Source: Ectobius pallidus
Taxonomy: Eukaryota > Arthropoda > Insecta > Blattodea > Ectobiidae
Assembly (NCBI GenBank): GCA_964059195.1
Contig: CAXKWD010000006.1
Span: 68,651,073 to 68,715,072 of the forward strand
DNA: 64,000 nucleotides
Direction of reading: 5' to 3'
The notes under the pieces: model-generated
Told to the model about the DNA's origin: nothing
What the model saw: only the letters and a program-made list of their open reading frames with translations
The model's database searches: none
In this document: piece after piece, positions 34,950 through 47,259 of the stretch
Position numbering within the stretch: the first letter of the stretch is position 1
How the letters are laid out: each line of letters starts with the position of its first letter
Position numbers and translations under genes: made by a program

Positions 34950-37900
34950 AAATCCAGTAGCATAAAATTCCCAAATTGCACCAAAAGCTGACTTATATTA
35001 ATTCCCGTTTATATTCTTTAATTGTATCCTTATAAAAAATATCTTCCATGTCACAATTTTCAAATTTAAAGTAACAGTTTTACAAACTTCAAAATTCTCA
35101 ATAAGAATATAACATCGCCTACATTCAAAACAGTATTCATACCAAATACTGAACGCAAAAGTAACATCAATATGGAGAAAGGTATGCTTATCAGTTTGAT
35201 AGCCTCTGCATTGAATAGATAAATTAAATTTAAACATTAATAAAATAAAATTTAATGTAATTCGTTGTATGTAAATAAAATCGCTCTTCAGGTTTTTTAT
35301 GACCATCCACCAAATTTACCTTTATTTTTGCTTTGACGGCTGCATACAGCACAAAATATTACAGTCTATATAACTTAAAACATCAGAAATATACTTAGTT
35401 ATAGTAGTAAAACGGTAGGCTTGCTCATATAAACCCTTGTCGACATGAATAATTTGCTCATGTTATTATTATATGCATGTCAGAGCACGCAATTAAATTT
35501 AATTCAATAGCTGGTATCCTGTTAGTAGAGAAAATTAATTGTGTTCGCATCATGTGTTACTGCAGCGGGCTGGCGCAAAACAAATGCGTATATCAACATT
35601 TTAAAGTCCTCGTGGGAAGGACGACCTGTCCACAATCATAGTAAACGGTCAGTTTAACATTAATTTATATTGAAGTTTTCCCTAGGGAAAGCGCGGGCTT
35701 GATGTTGCAGCAACGTCAGAAACCTGAGCTCATATCGGCTCACTACCGATCCCTCAGGACCGGCGTACTGTCAAGCCAGGTTAGTTTCCAGGATTATTTG
35801 AAAAATGTATAGAGGTCTTCATAAAACTAATATAACTGTGCGTAATATAGTTCGCCGTATTACGAAGGACATTTTTTTAAGCTGACTCCCGCCCCCCAGT
35901 AAATAATACTCGTTAAGTCGATTTACTACTTACAGGCTAGTTACTCGTTTGTCCAACTGTTAATACATTTTAGTCAAATGAGGGTCATATTAATAGTATT
36001 GGGTTTTTTTATCACCTTATACCCTCAATAAGATGTGTAGGAATATACTATAGATACACGACACTAGGAAACTTATCTCTTAATATAGTAGGGGATGTTT
36101 GATAGTACAAGACACCAGCAAGAAGATATATTTATTTATTTAATCTCCATTCAGTGAGCTCTAGTTTACAATTAAGTATGTTAGGGCTATATTTAGTCAA
36201 TTGAGGTTTCCTGTATAGATTTAAAGTTCAGGAAGATACATTCATAGTTTATGATATAGTAATTTTAAATTAGTTTTACTTTTATTTTATATGCTGTTTA
36301 TGTGAGACAATAAATTTTTAATAATGTTTTAATTTTTTGAGTCACAAGTGCAATGATGTTTTTTTTTTTCTTATATCAGCACAGATAGGCTGAACGGACT
36401 AAGTTCTAATGGATCATATTTGCAACTTTTATACAAATATTGAACTATAATGACATACCAGTACAATGTACAATAATATAGTGTCTACAGTATACTCCTA
36501 CGCATCTTACTGAGGACATAAGATGTTAAAGAAACCCAATAATATCGTTTTTAAGTTTAGGAATACACGTATGCTTCTGTGAGTGACCGGATATTTGAAT
36601 GGCCGAGTGACTGAGTTAGTAATTGAGTGGGTGGACAAGTTAGTAAGTGCACAAGTAAGGGCGAGAGATTGAGTGAAAGTGAGAAAAGAGTGAAAGCGAA
36701 TACGTTATGCGAGTGTAGCACCCCTAAAATTTAGCCTGATAGGTATAATTAACCCATAGCTATTTCCGAACAGTAATAATTCAAGAATAGTGAGTGTTTA
36801 CGTGTGAGTTGAGATGGCTTGAACAAAATTTCGATATCAATACTTAAAATGTCTTTCTTCCTTGTAGCGTATAATATTTTATTTCATGCTATGCTAAATT
36901 TATGCAATATAGATACTTAGAAGGTGAAGACAGTACACCGGCATATTCACTTCTTACACTCGGTTCAGGACCCCATTTGGATCAGTCGACAAATGAAATA
37001 ATCATGACGGAAAACTCATATTTTGGAATCATTCCTTCAATTTCTATTCTGAGAAGGAAAAGATAACTGTAAATTACCGTCATCATAAGCATATGATGTG
37101 GTGTATTGTTACAACAAAATTTAAGTTGAATAGATCAGCTTAACAATTAAGAGTTTATTTTATTTTACTAAATGTGTTTCACAAGTGTTGACGGGCGTGC
37201 ACATAGAAAGTCATGCTATGTCACAAGTCCCCCCCCCAAAAAAAAAATAAACAATCTCAGTCGCGGTAGAGCATAGCTTGTATTAGAGCTAAAAATTACC
37301 ATAAGTAATTGATTGGTAGTGTGACAAATGCGCGAGATAATATTACTTAGACTGTAATTTGTAATTTAAGGAATAATGCTTAAATATTTTTATTTAACAA
37401 GAAGAATTTATAGAGTGGTTATATTTTATTATAAGCGTAAGTGTAATGTATAGCATTTGATGGGGTGGGGGAAGTTATATAGTGGTTATATTTTATTATA
37501 AGTGTAGGTGAAATGTATATCATTTTGATGGGGTTCTCATGGTATGTGATCATGTTTGATGAAATGGCGTCCGGTTATATTTTCTTCATATTAGATGAGG
37601 TCTGTGTGATACTTCATTGTTAAAGAATTTATTTACTTTATTAGATTATTGACTCATAATAAATATTTAATATGAATGAATAATTAATTATTGCCTCATA
37701 TGGTATTTAAGTAATAACTAATTACATTATTTAAATCGTTTATTGACAAAGCCTTAAAGCACTGAAAATTTTCAATTTATATTTAAAATCAATATAATTA
37801 ATTACTGCCTCATATTCAAATAATAGCCTAGTAAAATACATAATTCAAATCATTTATTGACAACGCATTAAGTTATAATTAAGTTATATTTAATACTGAT

Positions 37901-38030
37901 ATAAATAATTACTGTCTTATATTGTATTTAAAAATTCATTAATTACACAATATTAACAATTTATTGACGAAGTCTTGTACTAAAAAGTTTCACTTTTCTT
38001 ACTTTTTTGAAGAACACATGAAATTCGATA
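34950..38030. other. No gene recognised; small tandem repeat inside
   Basis: Very AT-rich. A GC-richer patch at about 35690-35780 stands out. Two direct units of about 60-67 bp (from about 37407 and 37474; shared word GTGGTTATATTTTATTATAA) form a diverged tandem repeat. Confidence 0.45.
37407..37536. repeat. Diverged tandem duplication, unit about 67 bp
   Basis: GTGGTTATATTTTATTATAA occurs at about 37415 and 37482, each followed by GTAATGTAT/GAAATGTAT and GATGGGG. The units differ at several sites, so this is older than the 34.7-kb duplication. Confidence 0.8.
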
Positions 38031-38040
38031 TAATAATAAC

Positions 38041-38505
38041 TAGGAGGCGGATTTCTATGACATGTCATATTTTTTCCCTTTGCATTATTTCAGGTTTCCG
38101 ACTAATTTAAACCCGATTCCAAGCATCCTGGTGAAAATGGAACGGATTTATTGTGCATATAACTGCATATTTAGGAAATTTTAACTATTGTAGCATATTT
38201 AGTATGAATATGCATATTTAAGTCATATTTCTGGCATATTTGTGAACATATTAAAGAAATTTTGAAGTTTCATATCATATTTTGTAAATTTTGCATTATA
38301 ATGATACTTTTGGAGAATTTACGGATAATTTAAATAATTAACACTATATTTTAATAAAATGTATTGTAATGAAACTAAAAAAAATATACACAATGTGAAA
38401 GCGGTAAAGTCATATTTTAAATTTTATTAGTCATATTTAAATTTTTTTAGGTCATAAATGCATGCATATATCCTATTCTTTTAGGTCATAGAAATCCGCC
38501 CCCTA
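38041..38505. mobile_element. hAT-type MITE, 465 bp
   Basis: The left end reads TAGGAGGCGGATTTCTATGA and the right end, on the minus strand, TAGGGGGCGGATTTCTATGA: 20 bases with one mismatch. A perfect 8-bp direct repeat ATAATAAC flanks it (38033-38040 and 38506-38513). The flank is AAT-rich, so chance match is a little more likely than usual, but ends and length fit exactly. Inside there are many GCATATTT/TCATATTT words. No coding capacity. Confidence 0.85.
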
Positions 38506-39514
38506 ATAATAACAATAATAATAATGTTTTATTTTATCTAACAGAGTAATGTCTTGAGGCTTTATATTATACGTCTGGTGGAAGGAATATAACCTATGCA
38601 GATTCAATGGGGTAGTAGATAACAGCAATATGATTATGAAATCTATTTTGCGTCTTAGGATTAGCCTAGATTAATACTTTAGGAGTTAATTACCAATGAG
38701 TTGAAATTTCCGCAGAAATGCATCAGCGCTCTTCAGCTATCTGTTCCGGGTGTCAATGACCTCTGTCATGCGTATAAAAACAAATGTAGGCCTACGTAGT
38801 ATTTTGACACTCGCTTCGACGTTGCTTTTTGTCACACAAAGTAGTGTCGCGTATTATGTGGTGTAAGTGATGATACTATTATAGTATTTAATTTGCTCGA
38901 AACTTTATTGAAAACCTGCAAAGGATTATTTATTCCTGTCTTTTCTCTGTTGATGTGAAAAAATTACAATATGGATAATATTTATTGTGTAAAGCGGTGT
39001 TAAATGTATTTTTTAAGAAAAACGCCCTCTTAGGGCAAATGGTAGGCCTTTTCTTTTCACGAAAGAAGTTGTTAAAATCTGCACAATTATACCTCTTTCA
39101 CTATAACTCTTGATAATAAATTCTAGATTACACCTGGAGTTAACAAAACCTATGCATATAAGAATATTAATATGGAAATCTAAAACACATTCCGATGCAA
39201 AGCAATCGTCTATAAAGATTGAGCTTGGTTCAGCATAATATGCTGTTGTGTTTAGAGCTTTGACGGAGATTAATTTACCGTCGATAGGCTACCAATATTA
39301 GGTTACCATTAGGCCTAGATGTGTGATCAGGGTATTAAGGATGGCAATGCTACACCGCAGGATTGAAACCCCACTGGTCCGCTAACCTGACACGATTAAT
39401 TGTAGAGGTCAGTGTCTCGAACAGAACTTACGAAGTGTCAATTGTAGGAGCATATTATGTGGCATACGTCGCTTTGATATATTTGAGATGGGACGACTAG
39501 AATTCACTAAGTAA

Positions 39515-39546
39515 AATTAACACCTCTGACTCTGACTCTGACTCTG
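39515..39546. repeat. (GACTCT)n short tandem repeat
   Basis: About four to five repeats of the unit CTGACT/GACTCT. Confidence 0.8.
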
Positions 39547-39972
39547 GGGGATAATCCAAATTTTGGATGGTTGTCCTATTTTAGGATTGCCACAAAGACA
39601 CAGCCTGCCAATAAAAAATACAATTTTGAATAAACAAAAGTAAATATAAAATAATAACATTTGACAAAACACGTTGTTCCCGCTCCCACGGTAGCTCGCA
39701 GGCGAAATAGGGACACGGGGAAACCTCTCCGGTTTGAAGGATACTACACTAAGTCAAATTTAAAATATATTTATTGAGCCCCTTGAAAGATACAAAGAGC
39801 ACAATGGACAAAATGATAAGCAGACCCTTTTAAATACAAGATGGAATTTTGTATCTTGCTTTACAAATAAATTCCTCTTCCTAGCGATGCCGAAGAAGAT
39901 GAAATGTTGATGAAGTCAAGGGGAGACGACTTAGTAAGCTCCTTCTGGAAAATAAGGCATGCTTGCCTTATA

Positions 39973-40019
39973 AGACTGATGAATAGCTCGGAGGATCAGA
40001 GCAGAGCAATTTTTATAGT
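39973..40019 (-). promoter_or_regulatory. Core promoter of the solo LTR
   Basis: Minus-strand TATA-like box ACTATAAAAA at 40010-40019 and initiator-like TCATCAGTC at 39973-39981. The spacing fits a pol II core promoter. Activity is inferred only. Confidence 0.6.
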
Positions 40020-40832
40020 CGCGCTTGCTCGGACGACTGAGAAAGAATTTCACTATTCTTGAAGTGAATGCACACTTTCAGCAAATTATTTTAAGGTCGA
40101 CTTGCTGCTTCGACCGAGAATAAGAACCTTTAAATGTTGCTTCGACACTGCAACTAAAATTAAGCACTCTGAAATATTCACTTCACAGCAGTACTTACAG
40201 TAAATCCTTTTACTTAATGAGTTACGCATTCAAGTCCATACGGTTTGATCAGGGAAGTAAAAAACTTGGCTTCACACATTTGTAATTAAATCACAAATAA
40301 ATTACTTTGAAGAACGTATTAAATTGCGTCTCTGCAATAACTAGGGCTGGGAAACTTCAAATTCCCAGCTCGACAATAATAACTAGATTCAGAATTCTGA
40401 ACTGAAAACTAGCCTGGCGAAAGCTTCGAACGAGAGAATAAGAATGAATAGCAAGAATGACAGACGTCACGACATGTGACGTAAAGCAAGAATCCCATTG
40501 GCCAAGAAAAACAATAAATAATTAATCTTGGAAATAAATCAATTAAGTTACATTAAAATACTAGAACATAAATAAGAGAATTAATAGCATTACTTCAAAA
40601 CTGAATTGTTTCTTTAAAAACACAAAATTATGAATAAAATATACTAAAAAATAATCAGACTGAAACTTTGGGTTGGAGATTATAACATGACTATCCAAAA
40701 AATGAAAGATGCGACAGTTAAATGTTATTTCTTATGAGAATTGATGGGAGAAAGAACAAACAGATAAGTAAACATATTTAAAATTATATTGAAGACACAA
40801 CAAGAAAATAAAACAAGCGAAGTCACAAGCCT

Positions 40833-40846
40833 GTTGCCATAGCAAC
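40833..40846. promoter_or_regulatory. X-box-like palindrome GTTGCCATAGCAAC
   Basis: It matches the RFX-type X-box half-site arrangement (GTTGCC, two bases, GCAAC-type half). It sits in the U3 part of the solo LTR, about 0.85 kb upstream of its start-like site. Binding is inferred. Confidence 0.45.
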
Positions 40847-40945
40847 ACGGCGAATGACCTCGCGAAACCAGCTAATGCCTCAAATCCGGCCAGACACGAA
40901 TGCTGGACGGAACACACGTTGAATGCAAAAAAATAAAATACACCG

Positions 40946-40949
<4 letters not shown>

Positions 40950-41004
<55 letters not shown>

Positions 41005-41037
41005 AAAAAGAAAGAAAGAAAAAAGAAAGAAAGAAGA
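40950..41037. repeat. (GAAA)n microsatellite
   Basis: Long GAAA array just outside the solo LTR, with a few extra A insertions near its right end. Confidence 0.93.
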
Positions 41038-41039
41038 GA

Positions 41040-42790
41040 ATACAACATTTAGGAAACAGGAAAGATGGCCAAAAAAGAATTCATTTATTTAATTAGTGAA
41101 TGTTTTACAAATGGTTGTGTAGAATGCTGAATGATTCACAAATAATCTGCAGTTCAATGTTATCTAAAATGTCCAGTTGCATTTTACTAACCGGCGGAAC
41201 AGATTAATAGTAACTTTCGTGACCTCTCCACGAGTACAAAGAAACAAGGTAACTACTATACTTCCAGCTTGAACTTTAGTACTTCTCCCTTAAATATGGA
41301 ATGCTAGGTTCGTAATGTAATTTCTTTCTTCATCAATCTCCAAAATTTGTCAAATCCTTTTCGAAACGAACTGTAGGGTCAAGAATTAGTCCACTGCATT
41401 GGTCTCTATTTATTACAACTAGCCTATGTCCATTAATTTAATGGAACCAATGTCGGAGGTACAGACCACTTCTTCATAGACCTCGAACTTATCTGAGGCT
41501 CTGAACGAGTCAGAAATGGTTTTTCAAACAGTCCAAGAGAAATCAGTTTGTGAGAATTTCGTTTTAGGATTCAGGCAACCTTAAAACTTGTATTAATGCT
41601 GTAAACTTGCACAACGATTTTCAGGACCGAACACAATACTTTCTCACTTACAGTAACTATAATACGAGCACGCAAAATAAGCATATGTTTATTTGATTTA
41701 TTACAAACGCGGTTTAAAAATGTATAATTTTAACATCTTCGACATTATTTTCATAAGATTGCCAAATTTAGTTTAGAATCATTTTGAAGACACAGTTACT
41801 GATTTTGGCTGTTTCTTCATCGTTCAGTGTAGTAAGCGCACTGATGGTTATTCAGCTCAAATATTTAGAAACTTCTGATTGGGTTCGATATTGGGAACTT
41901 TCATACCAAACATGAAGTAAGCATGTTAGTACGGTACCATTGCCCTAGGTTCAGATTTACTGTAGAGCTGATGATTTGTTTAATATAGATCACATGAAAT
42001 GTGTGTTTACATGTTGATACAATAATTGTGTGGGAATTATTCACAGAGCATGTTGCATTATGAATGCTCCACTTTTTTTCCCGCCAGGAAGGGGTCGGGG
42101 GGAAGGTCCAATGAATATTAATGTATTTGTCGTACTAAGGTACTAATGATGCGTATACTGTAATCTAATAGTACCGTTTGCTTTTCAAGTTTATATTGCA
42201 TCGGTACATAAGAATATGTGCTCCAATGTTGGAAAACAACATGAGCATTATAAAATGATAATATAATCCCTGATATTATCGATAAAATATAATGAAATAA
42301 AGACGTTGAATAAGCACGGCTTACGAACCGAACTAAAGGAGATCATTTATTTAAGTTGAGGCAGAAAGAATAGACGGGTTTCTCAGAATAACTCCTTCCA
42401 CCGACTACCCCTCTTTCCATTCCCCTTACAAGTACATACGGCTGATATTATTAATGAACATTCACTCCTACACAGTAGCTTATAGTAAATCAGTAGCTTT
42501 TAACTTAAAATAATTATTAAATACAATTCTTTATTTGCGTTATTTTCATAAATCTAAGCTAACCGTCCTTTAAGCGCAACCTTCAGTAAATATCGCAATT
42601 CATAAATTAATTTTTACATCTTTCATTTGAACTAAAAAACCTATACGGACAGTGTGTATTAATAATAACCTCACTACAGCTTAAATTTGATAATAAATTG
42701 TCACTTGGTTAGTGTATATCTTATTTTTTCCTGTAAAATTGCTGTATTGTAAATTGTAAAACAAAGAATAATTGGTTCATTATGTCTAAC
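41040..42790. other. No gene recognised
   Basis: AT-rich with no long frame or element end that I could pair. Confidence 0.45.
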
Positions 42791-42799
42791 TGTAAAGCC

Positions 42800-44130
42800 T
42801 ATGCGTGTACATCACAAACAACACTATAACTCCCTGTCTTTGTCACTGTCCACATCAGAACTGTTACTACAACCTTACTCTTTCAATAATGTCGTCCCTG
42901 TCATCTACTCGGCGGAGGCCTCTTCCCGGAGTCTCTCAGAGAGTAGCATGCATTTTCTCCTATCTTCGATTACTGTTCACTAATCACAACATCGTTTGAC
43001 TTGACCATAAAATGCATTCGTACAGAACGAGTTAGAACAAAGGCGAGGTTACAGCCTATGATCTCGTCACTCCTTGAAGAGTATAAGAATTGTCTCAAAG
43101 TATATACTGATGGCTCAAAATGTGACTCAAGATCAGGATGTGGCATAGTCATTTCCTCAAGTGTTCACTCCTATCGCTTACCAGATTACTTCTCCATCTT
43201 TTCATGTGAAGCCTGGGCTATTCTCAAAGCTATTGAAAAAGCACTATGAGTAATAACTGCTCACAAATTGTTATCTTCTCAGATTCTATGTCAGCTCTCG
43301 GTGCCATCGGAAACAGATCTACAAGGAACCCAATCATCCAAATGATTCAGGAACGTTTGTTTTTCCACTCAAAACATGGTACCAAAATCTCATTAGCATG
43401 GCTTCCCGCACATAAAGGTATTTCTGGTAATGAAAACGCAGATACAGCAACCAAATCTGCAACAGTGTTATCACAAATTGAAAACGGTTTGAATGGTACA
43501 TTAGAGGACACCAAAACAATGATCAGATCTGAAATTACGAAGCACTGGGATGAAACATGGAAATCCACTCCTTCAAAACTGCAGCTCGTCCGGAAATCAG
43601 TTACTGAGCCAGCCATTCCGAATTCTCTCCTCTGTAGAAGGCAACAAGTCCTGCTGACCAGGCTGCGGATTGGCCACTTCAACCTTAGCCATGACTATCT
43701 TATGAAGAAAACTATAAAGGATCCTTGCCCGAAATGTAATGGGGATGTAACTTCCTCCCAACTTATTCTGGAATGTCCACGGCTATTGCACGTAAGGCGT
43801 CTGTTAAATAACAAAGGAGACTTATACAATATATTTAAAAATGATGAAGGATGCCTTAAGGTTATCTCACTTTTGGAACTGTCACAGTTAAAATCATTCA
43901 TATAATGTAAAATCAACTCATATTTTGTCAGTAGTTGCTAAATTACTTCCAGTCCTTTTTATGTTTAATATGTTGTTCTTCTTACTAAATTTAAAGTTGC
44001 ATATATGTTTTTCTTCATACTCCACTTCTTGTAGCACTTGTTCAATATAAATGTATGAATTATTGTGGTCGCTGGTGACCCTGGCAGTTAAAAAGCGACC
44101 TGAAATAAATAAAATAAAATAAAATAAAAA
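42800..44130 (+). mobile_element. 5'-truncated I-type LINE, RNase H and 3' end
   Basis: The part from about 43001 to 43905 codes for an RNase H domain and C-terminal zinc-region (see CDS entry). The 200 bp before it look like a decayed linker. After the stop come about 200 bp of 3' sequence, with TGGTCGCTGGTGACC, and an A-rich (AAAAT)n tail at about 44104-44130. A LINE with RNase H downstream of RT belongs to the I group in the broad sense. The RT itself is missing. Confidence 0.8.
43001..43905 (+). pseudogene. LINE RNase H domain, one frameshift
   Basis: The first frame (43001-43249) has YTDGSK (Asp 37) and FSCEAWAILKAIE (Glu 70). The second frame (43246-43905) has FSDSMSAL (Asp 13) and WLPAHKGISGNENAD (His 56, Asp 66). 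Together these are the D-E-D-D residues of RNase H type I. The frames overlap by four bases at 43246-43249, so a 1-nt indel near 43240 broke the gene. The C-terminal motif CPKC...QLILEC looks like the CCHC-type knuckle of such LINEs, with the usual His changed to Gln. The enzyme would degrade the RNA strand of the RNA-DNA hybrid. Confidence 0.88.
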
Positions 44131-44254
44131 GGCGAGGTTCAGGTACACGGAACGTAAACAGTTAGCGAAACAGTGGAATGGCAAATCCGTCTATAGAATA
44201 AAAAATCCGTATGTTCTTTCTGCCTCTACTATAGCAGTCAACTACTAAGTAAAT

Positions 44255-44264
44255 GTAGTATATA

Positions 44265-44295
<31 letters not shown>

Positions 44296-44395
44296 TAGAT
44301 TACTTTATTGGAATTATTTTCATGAGCACAAAATTACGTTAAAAATACTGTATATATAACTTACTATATATATAATAAATATATATGTAGTATAT
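44255..44395. repeat. (TA)n microsatellite cluster
   Basis: Two TA-rich tracts, around 44258-44295 and 44365-44395, separated by unique AT-rich sequence. Confidence 0.85.
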
Positions 44396-44399
44396 ATAG

Positions 44400-45380
44400 C
44401 ATCTGTATATGTATAAATCTTAGTACATAAAACGACTAAGGTAGGTCTAGTCTAAAATATAGGTCTATATGCTATGTTTACTTATAAACATTTCCAACTA
44501 ATGGAATATTTCTTTTACTTTTATTAAGTCTTGCAATAAACGGAATTTAAATGTTTGCACACTTAGAATTAGATTCCATTTATCAATGGTCTATATCTCC
44601 TCTTTTTTTCTGATTCATGTGAAAATTTGAGAGGGACTAGGACACCTAAACTTGAAGACAACTTAATTTACCGGCAGTAAAGTAACTCTAAAATAAATTC
44701 ACATAAATCTGAGTAATTTCTTCAGACGGTATCGAGCAATTATATAAATACTAGATGGAACGGTAATCCGTTCGTATTAAAGGTAATGTTGAATGGTATC
44801 ATGAAACATACATTTAAGATATATAATACGTATTTATTGGATTTTAATATAGAGTTTGAGCAGTGGAATAACGGAAAATACGAAAGTTAAGGTTCTCTCC
44901 AAAATCCCCGAATTTACACAAAAAGTTAAAATTGCTCTAACTTTTGAACGGTTAAAGACAAAACGTAAAATATAATATATTCTTAAAGGACATTTAATGA
45001 TCTACAACTTCTTTCCGTATGACGCTTTCGTAGGACGAACGGCCGAAGAGTTAGCTAACGAAATAAGGGGAAAAAAGCGAGGCAATTTTTTTTTTTTTTA
45101 AATTAGCTAATTTTGAGCGCTGATATCTCGGAAATTAAGCGAGATAGAAAAATATGAAAGCAATCAATCTTATGGAGCAGTTTGTCGGCTTTAATTTTGT
45201 ATAGAAGCGTTTTATCGCTAGGACCCATAGTTTCTGATATAAGCGAAAAACCGAAGAAAGGGACCTTCAAAGGGCCCCCTGCCCCACGCTCACCTCCTAG
45301 GAGTTGGGACTTTTAGTATGTTTACCTCCTAACTAGTCCCAACAAAGTCCCAAAGTAAAAAATTGTGTTCCTTCCATTTC
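44400..45380. other. No gene recognised; possible old repeat at 44870-45360
   Basis: From about 44870 the base composition changes and phrases such as CTCTAACTTTTGAACGGTTA appear. These look like dispersed-repeat sequence, but no ends were found. Confidence 0.35.
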
Positions 45381-45439
45381 CTTTTACACCGCTTTTGAGC
45401 ATTCATTGACTGGACTAATAGGTGTTACAGGATTATAAT

Positions 45440-45605
45440 TTTTGTTTGCGGTCCCGGCGCGACACCTCCGTTCCAGCGCTTGGATTGAAGTTAAACAAGA
45501 AACTAGGTTCGAATTTCTGTGAGGTGCAGCAGGTTTCTTAGAGGATTTCCCGGGGTTCTCCGGTTTCCCCAATTTCATTCCATTAGGCCTAATACTCCTC
45601 CTCTT
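45440..45605 (+). mobile_element. SINE-like remnant
   Basis: AGGTTCGAATTTCTG resembles a decayed B box; about 40 bp on, TTTCCCGGGGTTCTCCGGTTT is a body phrase of the type found after B boxes in insect SINEs. No A box is certain. Confidence 0.4.
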
Positions 45606-45639
45606 TACAACTAATTCATCATTGGCGTTCATTTAAATA

Positions 45640-47250
45640 AATCGTCCGGTTGGTACCCTTATGTGTTGTGTGGTAAAAACCTTACTTAAGGATAGCGTTA
45701 GTGTTAGCATTCATTAACCGTAATACCTAGGTCTACAGGTTCGGTATAGTACTATACTAATGGGATTTCGTTTTGTGTTTTATGGTAATGAACTCTCTCT
45801 TACACAACCTCAGTGAGTTAAGCCATTTAGCAGAAGCTTCAAGTTTGGCTTAGAATCGCAAAAGCCACTTCCCTTGTTCTTATAATGAGAAGGCCTAATA
45901 TATTAACTTCGTAATTAATATGAGTATCTTTGCTCACCAGTTCCAGCGGGGTGAATATCAACTTCTAGTTACATACAGTAGCCAACAAGGATCTTTCTAG
46001 GCCTATACCCGATTTTTACAGCGTTTACTGCCATGAATTGTTTCGTAATGCTTCTTTCCATAACAATGACCCACATTTATAGCTGTTAGTTAAGAGAAGT
46101 GGAACTACATTTCAGGAAAGCTATGTTTATAATTTATAATATTCAATGTGTACAAATAATGAGTATCGTTTCGCGTGGTGAGTAAGTGTAAACTACATTC
46201 CAGAGGCTATCGATAAATGTTTGGAAAATTCGAAAGCGGTCAGATCTGTTAGAATAGGCATACTAGCTCATTGCATTAAGCGTTTTACTTCAATTTTTAC
46301 TCTACATTCTGTATTCCATATATTTAAAAGAGATAAACAACAGTAACACAGTAATTCACAGAGAAAATATACATCCAAAGTAAATGGATAGGCATGTTAT
46401 TATGAACTCATTCTTTTCCGTGTTAATTTACTACCAGACAGTTGTTAGGAAAGAGCACACCAGGGTATAAACATTTCCCGGAATACTGCAAGAAGACATA
46501 AATAGAGTTTTTATTACTTGTCGCTCCCTTTGGAGTAATTTGAATAATATTGCTCCGCAAGTTGTTTATTCCCATGTCATCTCCGTTACCTAGGAAAGAG
46601 GTAGCGTATTTTTGAATAGGCTATGTAAGTTAACCATTACGACTTTTCTTGTTCTATAGATAATTTATTTTGCTCCAGAAACAAGTATTCTGTAAATAAG
46701 CAATGGAAATGAATTGCAAAACGACTATAGGGAAGTTGGTGAATTGGTATGGGACTCGAGAACTTAGGCTTTATGTGAACAAATGTAAATAAGTAAGAAG
46801 GACCTACCTTACAATTTTAAAGCACTGGACCGTAGAAGCGTGAGTGAATTCATTATACTGTATCAATTTTCAGTACATTACGTTTTATAAAAAAATAGAG
46901 TCAAACCAAGAATACAAGATAATAAATAGGTAATTATGGTAACTTTGTTTCGATTAGCCCCAAAGTAGCATGGTTCAAAAGATAAATAATATTATAAAAT
47001 ATTACAAGGTTGCAAAAAGCAGCTGTCATTAAATAAATATAAAACAATATATTATATATATATATATATATAGTTATTAATTTTGCTTAAACCTAGTCTT
47101 TCACACGTGTCTCTTACGTGCAAGAGAATCAGAAAATGAAGCATAACCTAGAAGTAGAGATTCCGAAAAAGACCTTGTAGCAAGTAGCAGCTCCATTCTA
47201 TAAACTGTTGAGATAATCAAAGAAAACTGGTTTTAAAACTTGCAGTAATC
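45640..47250. other. No gene recognised
   Basis: AT-rich, with a (TA)n run at about 47050-47072. No coding signal. Confidence 0.45.
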
Positions 47251-47259
47251 AAATATCAT

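Larger units (their letters stand above)
39675..40914 (-). mobile_element. Solo LTR of an LTR retrotransposon
   Basis: It begins TGTTCCCGCTCCC and ends GGACGGAACA, i.e. TG...CA with a short inverted TGTTCC/GGAACA. A perfect 5-bp direct repeat CACGT flanks it (39670-39674 and 40915-40919). On the minus strand there is a TATA box (ACTATAAAAA, about 40010-40019), a start-site-like TCATCAGTC about 35 bp downstream (39973-39981), and an AATAAA signal (39770-39775) in the right order for U3-R-U5. No second LTR or internal gag-pol lies in the window, so it is a solo LTR left by LTR-LTR recombination. A 5-bp duplication fits Ty3/gypsy or BEL/Pao. Confidence 0.85.

Noticed and set aside
34998..35306. 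102-codon minus-strand frame in AT-rich sequence
   Set aside because: No domain, no codon pattern; expected by chance in this composition.
43036..44146. AAAGGCGAGGTT found in the RNase H region and again after the LINE tail, as a target duplication
   Set aside because: The first copy is inside the coding part of the element, so it cannot be a flanking duplication.
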